DNA from: CALWPV01 sp045632125
GTDB lineage: Bacteria; Bacillota; Clostridia; Lachnospirales; Bianqueaceae
NCBI GenBank assembly: GCA_045632125.1
Contig: JAZQWC010000049.1
Span: forward strand, 1 to 59,486
Direction of reading: 5' to 3'
Length of the DNA: 59,486 nucleotides
Below, piece after piece: positions 25,597 through 32,780 of this stretch (position 1 is its first letter; every line of letters begins with the position of its first letter). A program made the translations under genes and the position numbers. The notes under the pieces are model-generated. The model made no database searches. It was not told the origin of the DNA and saw only the letters and a program-made list of their open reading frames with translations.

Positions 25597-26073
25597 TTAA
25601 TTCAGCATCGCCACCCTTAAGTTCAAATATAGTGCATAAGCGATCCATGCGCAGTAGGGAATCAAGATCCAGAACGCGGCCTTGCTCACCCGATAATACC
25701 GGCTCATCATCATATAGGTGACGAAGACCAATAGAAGGAGCAGCGTAAACGCCGCCCAGAAGGCTTCTATCTTAAAAAATAAAATCGGCCATACAAATAA
25801 AATCAGAAGGTGCAGTTCGTAAAACCGAAGCCCTTCTGATTTTTCTGTTGAAGCAGGCGATCGGTACACCAAAGCAGCTGCAATACCCAGCAGCGCAAAC
25901 CAGATGGGCCATACAATGCCAAACACCCAGCCCGGCACTGCCAGGGCCGGCAAGTTCAGGCTTTCATACACCGCCCGACTCTGCTCACCGCCGCCGGAAG
26001 CCAGCTGCGATAGGCCACCCACCAAAAATGCTATACCGATCGATACCACAAAAGGTTTAATTGTTTTCCACAT
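25597..26073 (-). CDS. tspO: TspO/MBR-family membrane protein
   Basis: This 158-residue protein has five transmembrane helices and the TspO signature PGWVFGIVWPIWFALLG (about 43-59), with the Trp-rich core. Bacterial TspO proteins bind porphyrins and cholesterol-like ligands and act in stress signalling or tetrapyrrole export. An upstream in-frame ATG exists (26109), but the start at 26073 is better placed behind AAGGG and matches the usual MWK N-terminus. No tetrapyrrole genes are nearby. Confidence 0.9.
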   Translation of the reverse strand: MWKTIKPFVVSIGIAFLVGGLSQLASGGGEQSRAVYESLNLPALAVPGWVFGIVWPIWFALLGIAAALVYRSPASTEKSEGLRFYELHLLILFVWPILFFKIEAFWAAFTLLLLLVFVTYMMMSRYYRVSKAAFWILIPYCAWIAYALYLNLRVAMLN

Positions 26074-26152
26074 AATCCACATACCCTTTTTGCTAAAAGT
26101 ATATGTCACTATGCATCATCTTATTCGTGAACACTCTTGTCTAAAACTGTGC

Positions 26153-26977
26153 TCATTCGCCCAGAAGCTCCGCCAGCTTCGCCTCTTCCTCTCGATAAAT
26201 ACCGCGCTGACGCTCGATTTCTTCCTCTAAAAGCTTCTGCCTATCCCGTAGTCGAGCCTCATCCGCCAATATGCCCTCCTGATCCAAAGGAAAGGTACCC
26301 TTCAAACGCCGAACTTCCTCCATTGTTTTCGCCCACAGCTCCCGCAGCCGCGGCAGCTCCTTCCGCATCGTCTCTGCGCCGGGTTCCACACTCTTTTTAT
26401 CGGAAATGGGCATAGCCATCCAGTCAAACTGACGCAGCCTCAAAAAATCACGAGCTCTAAAAGCGGCAGCACAGCTGCCAAAATACGCCGCATCGTCCTG
26501 TGACTGATGCACATGCAAGATGGGATGATACCGCTCCACAATGCTCCGATACATCTGTTTCATCTGTATGAGCAGCACCTGATTGGGCGATGCCCCTGCC
26601 ATGGCCGCTGCAGCTCCACCTACTATACGGTCCATAGGGCGCCGTGACAAGACCACATTCAAATGTCGGCGGCGATTCACCACCTGCTTCATTTGATCCT
26701 TCAGCTGTTCATCCAGCTTTGTTTCCACCTGCGGCAGCAGCAGTGTAACCTGTTCCTCCGCCGCCCTCTGCAGCAGCTGCACTTTCAATTTCATGCGAGC
26801 CGCCAAATATCGAAATTCAACCACCTTATATTCCAATATGCCCAGCTTTTGCATATACTCTGCTTCCACATCGGCCGCCGTCCAAAAGATCAACTCATCT
26901 CGTGCCACCAAGGCATCGATCAGTTTTTCCCGCAAGCCTTTCCACACCCGCAAAAGCTTCTCATACTCTTCGTCCAT
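26153..26977 (-). CDS. Unknown helical protein
   Basis: This 274-residue soluble protein is very rich in Leu, Arg, Glu and Ala. Long amphipathic helices lie at about 1-110 and 200-274, and a central segment holds ERYHPILHVHQSQDDA (about 140-155). The C-terminal 60 residues form a likely coiled coil with an RLRDRQKLLEEEIERQR pattern. There is no signal peptide and no catalytic motif is recognised. It lies upstream of tspO with an 80-nt gap, and two terminators pointing the same way lie upstream of its start. Function unknown. Confidence 0.55.
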   Translation of the reverse strand: MDEEYEKLLRVWKGLREKLIDALVARDELIFWTAADVEAEYMQKLGILEYKVVEFRYLAARMKLKVQLLQRAAEEQVTLLLPQVETKLDEQLKDQMKQVVNRRRHLNVVLSRRPMDRIVGGAAAAMAGASPNQVLLIQMKQMYRSIVERYHPILHVHQSQDDAAYFGSCAAAFRARDFLRLRQFDWMAMPISDKKSVEPGAETMRKELPRLRELWAKTMEEVRRLKGTFPLDQEGILADEARLRDRQKLLEEEIERQRGIYREEEAKLAELLGE

Positions 26978-27038
26978 GTTTAACCCTCCATAACCTCATT
27001 ACTTTATATTATAGCCGTTATTCTTGGAAAGCGCAAAT

Positions 27039-27062
27039 AAAAAAGACCGGCTTAACCGATCT
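27039..27062 (-). terminator. Minus-direction terminator
   Basis: On the minus strand, AGATCGG / CCGGTCT (one G-U pair) with loop TTAAG is followed by T6. It lies upstream of the gene at 26153-26977. Confidence 0.65.
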
Positions 27063-27083
27063 TTTGCGCAATTTCCTTTATGA

Positions 27084-27121
27084 CAAAAAAATAAGAGCCG
27101 ACCATCCAAATCAGCTCTTAT
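27084..27121 (-). terminator. Second minus-direction terminator
   Basis: On the minus strand, ATAAGAGC / GCTCTTAT with a 15-nt loop is followed by a T-rich tract (TTATTTTTTT). On the plus strand there is no U-tract, so it acts leftward only. Confidence 0.65.
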
Positions 27122-27415
27122 CTAAGTGGAGGAGAAAATTATTAATAAATAAACATGAAAAAACTATGGTTTTATAATAAAACATAAATGTGAACAAAAT
27201 ATGAACACAGCATTAAAGTCACTTTACAGTTGTAAAAAGTTTGGTACTACAGAACTTTTATGAACCGTGTTAAGAAATAAATACATGGCCTTTCCTTTAC
27301 TTTTTACGCGAAGTTCATAGTTTCGTCACATCTATATGCTATACTGAAGATAGTTTAGTTTAGATACTATAGTTATATACCTCACGCAAAATGCACTAAA
27401 AATACGGAGGCCCCT

Positions 27416-27829
27416 ATGAATGTAGCATTCTTTCTTTCACCCAAAAACGAAATTGTATATTTAACGGAAACCATGACTCTGCGTCAGGCCATGGAAAAAA
27501 TGGAATATCACCGCTATCAAAGCTTGCCGATCATCAACGATGATGGTAAATATGTGGGAGTCGTCACCGAAGGCGACCTGCTTTGGGCCTTTAAAAACAG
27601 TCCCGGCTTTTCCTTCATGGATGCCGAAAAAATGATGCTTTCCGATATTCCTCGCCATTTTCATTACGAAACCGTGGCTATCGATCAACCCATGGATAGT
27701 CTCATCGGCGCTTCCTATCGGCAGAGCTTTGTGCCCGTGGTTGATGACAATGAAATATTTATCGGCTTGATCAAACGCAGCGACATCATTCGCTACTTTT
27801 ATCGTCGATATCAGCAGGCTAACCAGTAA
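27416..27829 (+). CDS. CBS-domain protein
   Basis: This 137-residue protein consists almost entirely of a tandem CBS pair. The first module carries LRQAMEKMEYHRYQSLPIIND and VGVVTEGDLLWA, and the second FVPVVDDNEIFIGLIKRSDIIRYF. CBS pairs bind adenosyl nucleotides and act as energy or second-messenger sensors; stand-alone CBS proteins usually regulate a partner, which is not identifiable here. CGGAGG precedes the ATG. The gene's own stop codon lies inside its terminator hairpin. Confidence 0.88.
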   Translation: MNVAFFLSPKNEIVYLTETMTLRQAMEKMEYHRYQSLPIINDDGKYVGVVTEGDLLWAFKNSPGFSFMDAEKMMLSDIPRHFHYETVAIDQPMDSLIGASYRQSFVPVVDDNEIFIGLIKRSDIIRYFYRRYQQANQ

Positions 27830-27841
27830 GCCTGCTTTTTT
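27813..27841 (+). terminator. Terminator overlapping the CBS gene stop codon
   Basis: Stem AGCAGGCT / AGCCTGCT with an 8-nt loop containing the TAA stop, followed by T6. Confidence 0.8.
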
Positions 27842-27871
27842 GTCTTTCCAGCATGTATCCTGAAAAAAAGC

Positions 27872-27984
27872 AAAAAAAGAACCGGCTGCAATATCACAAC
27901 CGGCCGAAAGTGTTTAATAAGAAAACGGGGGTTCTTATTAAACCGAGGTGAGCAATTTCTACCATTCCTTGAACGATAGAAGAC
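27872..27984 (-). ncRNA. Candidate small RNA, about 113 nt
   Basis: A full transcription unit without a convincing ORF lies here on the minus strand. The promoter at 27991-28019 places the start near 27984. An internal stem of about 11 bp (GTTTAATAAGA / TCTTATTAAAC, 27912-27943, C-rich loop) follows. The unit ends in an 8-bp terminator stem CCGGTTGT / GCAGCCGG-type pairing (27882-27903) and TTCTTTTTTT. A 21-codon frame starting at an ATG about 10 nt in lacks a spaced ribosome site. The RNA family is not recognised. It converges on the CBS gene. Confidence 0.6.
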
Positions 27985-27990
27985 TATTAC

Positions 27991-28019
27991 ATTGTAGCAA
28001 AATATCCCAAAATTGTCAA
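27991..28019 (-). promoter_or_regulatory. Promoter of the candidate small RNA
   Basis: On the minus strand, -35 TTGACA (28014-28019), a 17-bp spacer and -10 TACAAT (27991-27996). It begins about 30 bp after the stop codon of the response-regulator remnant. Confidence 0.82.
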
Positions 28020-28049
28020 GAGTTCTCCAAAAACCCTTGGCAATTTTTT

Positions 28050-28187
28050 TCATTTTTCTGCCAGTTCCACCGTCTCCCGACCGTTGTAGGCCTCGAAGGT
28101 TTTATATTCCGCCGAAGTCAAATATATTTTTAATGCTGAAACTATATCTTTTTCATCGTCGCTGACCAAAATGTTATACATATGCAT
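28050..28187 (-). pseudogene. Truncated OmpR-type response regulator remnant
   Basis: A 45-codon minus-strand frame encodes the start of a receiver domain: MYNILVSDDEKDIVSALKIY, then LTSAEYKTFEAYNGRE, then a TGA stop. The DDE acidic pocket is present, while the phospho-acceptor Asp, the switch residues and the whole DNA-binding domain are missing. Functional relatives read VCDDEKDIVSALK, so Cys has become Ser. A strong ribosome site (GGGAGG) survives. The next 30 nt downstream belong to the small-RNA promoter, so the 3' part of the gene has been lost and not merely frameshifted. Confidence 0.75.
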
Positions 28188-28250
28188 TTCCTCCCGTTAA
28201 GCTGAGTTTAGTATGCCATAAATCAATTTAAAATCCGATGGGGTAAAGTC

Positions 28251-28266
28251 TTAAGTTTTCTTTAAG
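28251..28266. promoter_or_regulatory. Candidate response-regulator binding site
   Basis: Two TTAAG copies (28251-28255 and 28262-28266) are spaced 11 bp apart, one helical turn, the usual arrangement for OmpR/PhoB-family dimers. They lie about 65-80 bp upstream of the truncated receiver start, with a CATACT -10-like box (minus strand, 28209-28214) between. Overlapping inverted symmetry (GTCTTAA / TTAAGAC) means it could instead be a weak plus-direction terminator. Confidence 0.4.
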
Positions 28267-28280
28267 ACTTTTTCCAATAA

Positions 28281-28298
28281 AAAAGACCGCTTCCGCGG
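28281..28298 (-). terminator. Probable terminator after the YesL-like gene
   Basis: On the minus strand, CCGC-GGAA-GCGG (GNRA-type loop) is followed by TCTTTTTT. Two more hairpins (ATGGATG / CATCCAT and ACAGA / TCTGT) lie between the stop codon at 28364 and this element. The stem is short. Confidence 0.6.
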
Positions 28299-28363
28299 AA
28301 AATGGATGATATACATCCATCGACCACAGAAACAGCCTCTGTTTAATTTTCGCTTTGATGAAA

Positions 28364-29179
28364 TTATTTCTTCTCGCCGTTTTGACCGATCTTACCGGTG
28401 TAACGATCGATAATAGCCTGGCGCTCAGCGTCCATATCGTAACCTTCTACCACTTCTTCCTCCGCTGCTTCATCCTCATCGGGCATATAGTTGCGGAATA
28501 CATTCTCCAGGAAAACATGAGAGAAGTAAAAATACAAACCAAACATAAAGAAACTGGATGCCATATTCCAGAACAGGAAAGCAGCAATACAAGCTACAAA
28601 CATAGCAGCCGTAATAATGGTAGTGGGCAAATGCTTGTTAGCCATTAAGAACGAATACTTCAACAAGTTCTTAGTGCTCATTTCAAAACGTGCCAGCAAA
28701 GCAAACATATAGCTGAAACAGCAGATCAGTTCCAAAATTACAAAGCCTTGGATCGGAATGACCACATACAACATCTTTCCGTATAGTTCAGCATTCATAT
28801 ACTCCAACCAGATGGCATAGATCAACAGAATGATCACCAATGCTACAATGCCCATTACCAACAGACCCTGCTTGTAATTCTGTTTATAAGAATGCCAAAA
28901 ATCACGGAATGTATAGGTTTCTTCTTTACGCTGGCGCTTACCAACTGCAGAGAAGGCAGCAGTCGTAGCAGGACCCATGTGCAAAAGTGCTACCAACATT
29001 AACAGCCAGTAAAGGATCACACCTACCAAGCTTGCAGGCAGCGGAATATAATTAATGGCTACCCATGCAAAAGGACCACCGAAGATCAACCAGAGAATAT
29101 TGACATAAATAATCTCCCAGATTTCAGTTCCAATTCGCATAAACGGACCATCGGCACCAAAGACTTCTTTAAATGTCAT
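28364..29179 (-). CDS. YesL-like (DUF624) membrane protein
   Basis: This 271-residue protein has five or six transmembrane helices. Its N-terminus (GPFMRIGTEIWEIIYVNILWL) and the GPATTAAF segment (about 72) are typical of the DUF624/YesL family, often linked to carbohydrate-use operons in Bacillus. A charged cytoplasmic tail ends the protein. Function unknown in the family. It has its own promoter (29226-29254), a 5' leader hairpin (GTCGAT / ATCGAC) and GGGGAGG before the ATG. Confidence 0.78.
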   Translation of the reverse strand: MTFKEVFGADGPFMRIGTEIWEIIYVNILWLIFGGPFAWVAINYIPLPASLVGVILYWLLMLVALLHMGPATTAAFSAVGKRQRKEETYTFRDFWHSYKQNYKQGLLVMGIVALVIILLIYAIWLEYMNAELYGKMLYVVIPIQGFVILELICCFSYMFALLARFEMSTKNLLKYSFLMANKHLPTTIITAAMFVACIAAFLFWNMASSFFMFGLYFYFSHVFLENVFRNYMPDEDEAAEEEVVEGYDMDAERQAIIDRYTGKIGQNGEKK

Positions 29180-29225
29180 AATAAATACCTCCCCGTCGAT
29201 ACTGACGCATCGACCTAATGCATCT

Positions 29226-29254
29226 ATTATAAACCAACCGCCAAGAAGTTACAA
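29226..29254 (-). promoter_or_regulatory. Promoter of the YesL-like gene
   Basis: On the minus strand, -35 TTGTAA (29249-29254), a 17-bp spacer and -10 TATAAT (29226-29231). Confidence 0.78.
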
Positions 29255-29324
29255 GCTTTCCCAGCGATCAAAATTGTTAACAAACCTTAAACTTTTAATA
29301 TGCCCAACTGAACTGATTCAATTG

Positions 29325-29364
29325 AAAAGGCTGCTCACCCAAAACGGGAGCAGCCTTTTGTTTT
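29325..29364. terminator. Terminator of the nagAB operon
   Basis: A 12-bp stem AAAAGGCTGCTC / GAGCAGCCTTTT with an 11-nt loop, followed on the minus strand by TTTTC and on the plus strand by TTTTGTTTT. It lies 20 nt after the nagB stop. Confidence 0.85.
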
Positions 29365-29379
29365 GTTTTTAAATTTTAA

Positions 29380-30165
29380 TCAAGCCTTGTACTCTTTCAG
29401 ATCAGCAGCAGCAGCTTCGTCAATGATGATGGTTACATCATGATGCAGCTGCAGAACAGATGCGGGAACCCAAGGAGTGATGGGGCCTTCCAGAGTGTCA
29501 GCAATAGCTTTAGCCTTGCCTGCGCCGTTAGCCACCAAGATGATCTTCTTAGCTTTCATAATGGAGCCTACGCCCATGCTGATAGCCTTGGTGGGAACGT
29601 CTTCGATCTTCTCGAAGAAACGAGAGTTAGCCTGAATGGTGCTCTCGGTCAGCTCTACGATATGAGTGGGGCCTACGAAAGTATCGGTGGGCTCGTTGAA
29701 GCCGATATGACCGTTACCGCCGATACCCAGCAGCTGCATATCAACGCCGCCGATCTCATCCAGCATAGCCTCATAAGAAGTGCAAGCCTCGTTCATGTCC
29801 TCAGCGTTGCCGTCCGGAACATGTACGTTATTCTTGTCGATGTTTACATGGTTGAACAAATTGTCATCCATGAAGTAATGATAGCTCTGATCGTTGGTGG
29901 GCTCCAGAGGATAGTACTCGTCCAGATTGTAAGTTCTTACCTGGCTGAAATCCAGAGTACCTTCGTTGTACATACGAATCAGTTCTTTATAGGTACCAAC
30001 GGGAGAGGAACCGGTAGCCAGACCCAGGATCGCATCGGGCTTAACATTAACGATGCCGGCGATGATAGCGGCTGCCTTTTTGCTCAGGGTCTCGTAATCT
30101 TTACATACCAGAACCTTTACATTTTTGCTCTTACCATTGGTGTACCATTTTGCATTAGTTTCCAT
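29380..30165 (-). CDS. nagB: Glucosamine-6-phosphate deaminase
   Basis: NagB converts glucosamine-6-phosphate to fructose-6-phosphate and ammonia. The 261-residue sequence shows LGLATGSSPVGTYKEL (about 47-62, phosphate binding), the catalytic Asp in YNLDEYYPL (about 84) and GIGGNGHIGFNEP (about 147-159, active-site His and Glu). The start carries about 15 extra residues compared with many NagB proteins. AGGAGG lies 11 nt before the ATG, a little far. It overlaps the nagA stop by 11 nt, so deacetylase and deaminase are coupled. Confidence 0.96.
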   Translation of the reverse strand: METNAKWYTNGKSKNVKVLVCKDYETLSKKAAAIIAGIVNVKPDAILGLATGSSPVGTYKELIRMYNEGTLDFSQVRTYNLDEYYPLEPTNDQSYHYFMDDNLFNHVNIDKNNVHVPDGNAEDMNEACTSYEAMLDEIGGVDMQLLGIGGNGHIGFNEPTDTFVGPTHIVELTESTIQANSRFFEKIEDVPTKAISMGVGSIMKAKKIILVANGAGKAKAIADTLEGPITPWVPASVLQLHHDVTIIIDEAAAADLKEYKA

Positions 30166-31315
30166 AAACTTGAGTGCCTCCTACAAATGTTTTGATAATC
30201 TCAAAGTCAGCATCTGCCAACAGAATATCCGCATCTTTACCTACTTCCAAAGAACCCTTGCGATCACCCATATTGATGGAATTCGCAGGAGCCAAGCTAG
30301 CTGCAGAAACAGCCATGGGCAGGTCCCAATTGGTGAATTTGGCAATGTTCTGAACTGCTTTGTGCAGACGCAGCACACTACCTGCGATGGTACCGCTTTC
30401 CAGACGGCACTGAATACCTTTAACGAATACCTTCTGGCCACCCAGATCATACTCGCCGTCCGGCAGACCGCCGGCTCTCATACAGTCGGTGATCAGCACC
30501 AACTTATCCTTCTTACAATCAGCTACCAGCTGGAATACGCCGGGATGAATGTGGAAAGTATCGCAGATCATTTCGGTGTATACATCGGGGCTAGTCAAAG
30601 ACGCGCCAACCACACCGGGATCACGATGGTGCAAACCGGTCTGAGCATTAAACAGATGGGTTACGTGCTTGCAGCCCTTCTTGAATGCTTCTTTAGCAAT
30701 ATCATAGGAAGCAACAGTGTGACCCAGAGAGCAGATGATATCGGTCTCGTTGGTGATGCGCTCGATATACTCCATACCGCCTTCCACATCAGCAGCGATG
30801 GTTACCAGAGTGATGATATCGGCATACTCTTTGGTGAACTCCACATCGGGAGCCTGAATATACTCAGCCACATGTGCGCCTTTGTTTTTAACATTGATAT
30901 ACGGGCCTTCCATATTAACGCCCAATACCTGTGCACCGCCCCAAGCTGCAGGATCTTCTGCACTGGCTTTTTTAGCCTCACGAGCCTGCTGGAAGGTAAC
31001 TGCCAGATGCTCTTTGGGCAGAGTCATGGAAGTGGGAAGCCAGGAAGTAACACCAAAGCCGGCGATCATCTTACTCATGCGCTGGATGGCACCGGGGTTG
31101 TTATCGCTGGTATCATCACCGCCGCAGCCGTGCATGTGTACTTCCACCAAACCGGGAGATACATAGTTGCCCTGTGCGTCGATCACTTCCAGATTTTCGT
31201 ACTTATCTAATTCAGCGGGATCTACAATAGCTTCGATTTTCTTATCGAATACAATAGCCTTTCCCTCTACGATCTGATCAGGCAAAATCAGTTTGCCGTT
31301 AATAATACATTTCAT
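30155..31315 (-). CDS. nagA: N-acetylglucosamine-6-phosphate deacetylase
   Basis: NagA removes acetate from GlcNAc-6-phosphate to feed NagB. The 386-residue amidohydrolase has the metal-site region GLVEVHMHGCGGDD (about 55-68), a conserved Glu in MEGPYI (about 135), SLGHTVA with a His ligand (about 195) and CKHVTHLFNAQTGLHHRDPG (about 213-232). The catalytic Asp lies in LITDCMRAGGLPDGEY (about 273). CGGAGG precedes the ATG, with a promoter at 31359-31387. Together with nagB it gives amino-sugar catabolism; no GlcNAc transporter lies next to it. Confidence 0.95.
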   Translation of the reverse strand: MKCIINGKLILPDQIVEGKAIVFDKKIEAIVDPAELDKYENLEVIDAQGNYVSPGLVEVHMHGCGGDDTSDNNPGAIQRMSKMIAGFGVTSWLPTSMTLPKEHLAVTFQQAREAKKASAEDPAAWGGAQVLGVNMEGPYINVKNKGAHVAEYIQAPDVEFTKEYADIITLVTIAADVEGGMEYIERITNETDIICSLGHTVASYDIAKEAFKKGCKHVTHLFNAQTGLHHRDPGVVGASLTSPDVYTEMICDTFHIHPGVFQLVADCKKDKLVLITDCMRAGGLPDGEYDLGGQKVFVKGIQCRLESGTIAGSVLRLHKAVQNIAKFTNWDLPMAVSAASLAPANSINMGDRKGSLEVGKDADILLADADFEIIKTFVGGTQVYGN

Positions 31316-31358
31316 ATTGTATAAAACCTCCGTTTACTTGAGATTTTCACTCTCTCTT

Positions 31359-31387
31359 ATGATACCCTTTTCGTCCCTTTTAGTCAA
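31359..31387 (-). promoter_or_regulatory. nagAB promoter
   Basis: On the minus strand, -35 TTGACT (31382-31387), a 17-bp spacer and -10 TATCAT (31359-31364). The spacer holds an AAAAGGGACGAAAAGGG direct repeat. Confidence 0.82.
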
Positions 31388-31401
31388 TATGCTTTCTCAT
31401 T

Positions 31402-31420
31402 TTTTCCGCGCTGCGGAAAA
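31402..31420. promoter_or_regulatory. Inverted repeat upstream of the nagAB promoter
   Basis: Perfect 8-bp arms TTTTCCGC / GCGGAAAA around GCT, 15 bp upstream of the nagAB -35 and 14 bp after the MATE gene stop. No U-tract follows on the minus strand, so it is a poor terminator for the MATE operon; an operator or mRNA 3'-end hairpin are options. Confidence 0.45.
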
Positions 31421-31433
31421 GTTTGACAGCGGC

Positions 31434-32780
31434 TTACGCTTTCTTTTTTTCCTTCAGCAGCTTCACATTTTTCCACTTGCCGCACATGTAGTAATAGACG
31501 GCAATACCGGCACCGATCACCCAACCAATGTTGATGGACCAGTATACCGAACTGCTTCCAATAATATCATACAATAAGTACGCAGTGGCAACACGGAATA
31601 CCAGATCCACAAAGGTTACCACACTGGAAGCAATAACATAGCCGGCACCACGGCACAGGGCACAGCAATTGTTAAGCAATACAAAGAACAAGCTGCCCAC
31701 GCTTACAACTCTCAAATAGCCCACGCCGGTTTTGTATACCGCTTCCGAAGCATCTGCATCCACAAAAATGCCAATCAGCTGACGGCCAAAGAGATACATG
31801 ATCAAAATGCCAAATGCCACATAACAGAAATTAATGGTAAGGCCGGTGCGAAGTCCCTGTACCGGACGTTCATAATTGCCGGCACCAATATTTTGACCGG
31901 CAAAGGTGGACACCGCATTGCCCAGCGTTCCAATGACCACGTTGAAGAAGCCATTGATCTTAAGAGCTGCCGAATAGCCGGCAATAAAGTCAGCACCATT
32001 GGAATTGACTAGCGCCTGCACAAACAAGCTACCAATGCTTACCACCGACATCATGAACATGGTAGGAATTCCCTGATGAGCCATGCCTCCCATAAGAGTG
32101 GTATCAAAATAGGTATGCTTTTCTTTGATACTCTTGACACGATGCAGCAGCACAGTAATGGCCAACAAGGAAGCCAGACCCTGCGCAATAAAGGTAGCCC
32201 AAGCCACACCTGCTACGCCCCACTGGAATTTTGCTACAAACAACAGATCCAGTACGATATTGAGCACTGTGGAGAAAATCAAAAAATACAACGGCTTTTT
32301 AGACTCACCCAACGCATTAAAAATTGCATTACAAATGTTGTAAATAAACAGGAAGGGCAGGCCCCACATATAAATACGCAGATAGGAAGTCGCATCGTCG
32401 AAAATATCTTTTGGTGTATTCAACCAGGAACTGATCTGAGGTGCCAGTATACCTCCTATCAGCATCAGTACTAAACTCATACTAATGATAGCAATCAAAG
32501 CCGTAAAGATCGCGGTCTTCACCTGACTCATCTTTTTTCCGCCAAACAGCTGTGCAATCACAACACCACAACCCATGCCCAGACCGCTGCCCAAGCCCAC
32601 AAACAACTGCGTGATCGGGTTAGACACACCCACCGCTGCCAGTGCATCTACACCAGCATAACGACCGGCAATGATGCTATCCGCAATGTTATAACACTGC
32701 TGCAGCATACCGCTCAGAATCATAGGAATGGCAAAGCTTAACAAAATCTTAAAGGGACTTCCTTTTGTCATATCTTTCAT
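31434..32780 (-). CDS. MATE-family efflux transporter
   Basis: This 448-residue protein has 12 predicted helices in two six-helix halves, with MATE features: N-terminal PMILSGMLQQCYNIADSIIAG, GLGSGLGMGCGVVIAQ, and the second-half repeat QNIGAGNYERPVQGL. MATE proteins export drugs or metabolites with sodium or protons. The start overlaps the HAD gene stop by 4 nt (ATGA). It is the last gene of the operon 35168-31434. The substrate cannot be predicted. Confidence 0.93.
   Translation of the reverse strand: MKDMTKGSPFKILLSFAIPMILSGMLQQCYNIADSIIAGRYAGVDALAAVGVSNPITQLFVGLGSGLGMGCGVVIAQLFGGKKMSQVKTAIFTALIAIISMSLVLMLIGGILAPQISSWLNTPKDIFDDATSYLRIYMWGLPFLFIYNICNAIFNALGESKKPLYFLIFSTVLNIVLDLLFVAKFQWGVAGVAWATFIAQGLASLLAITVLLHRVKSIKEKHTYFDTTLMGGMAHQGIPTMFMMSVVSIGSLFVQALVNSNGADFIAGYSAALKINGFFNVVIGTLGNAVSTFAGQNIGAGNYERPVQGLRTGLTINFCYVAFGILIMYLFGRQLIGIFVDADASEAVYKTGVGYLRVVSVGSLFFVLLNNCCALCRGAGYVIASSVVTFVDLVFRVATAYLLYDIIGSSSVYWSINIGWVIGAGIAVYYYMCGKWKNVKLLKEKKKA

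Larger units (their letters stand above)
26978..27415. other. AT-rich intergenic region, no protein gene
   Basis: This 438-bp stretch has no convincing coding sequence. It contains two hairpin-plus-U-tract elements that would stop leftward transcription (27039-27062 and 27084-27121), although no minus-strand gene lies to their right before 28050. The right half is very AT-rich, with stop codons in all frames. A poor minus-strand promoter (TTGTTC, 17-bp spacer, TAAAAC, near 27165-27195) could start an RNA of about 80 nt ending at 27084; support is weak. Confidence 0.5.

Noticed and set aside
27900..27975. 21-codon leader peptide within the candidate small RNA
   Set aside because: AAGGA lies directly against the ATG with no spacing, and no regulated gene follows on that strand.
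30125..31210. 361-codon plus-strand frame opposite nagA
   Set aside because: nagA motifs are unambiguous on the other strand; the frame has no ribosome site.
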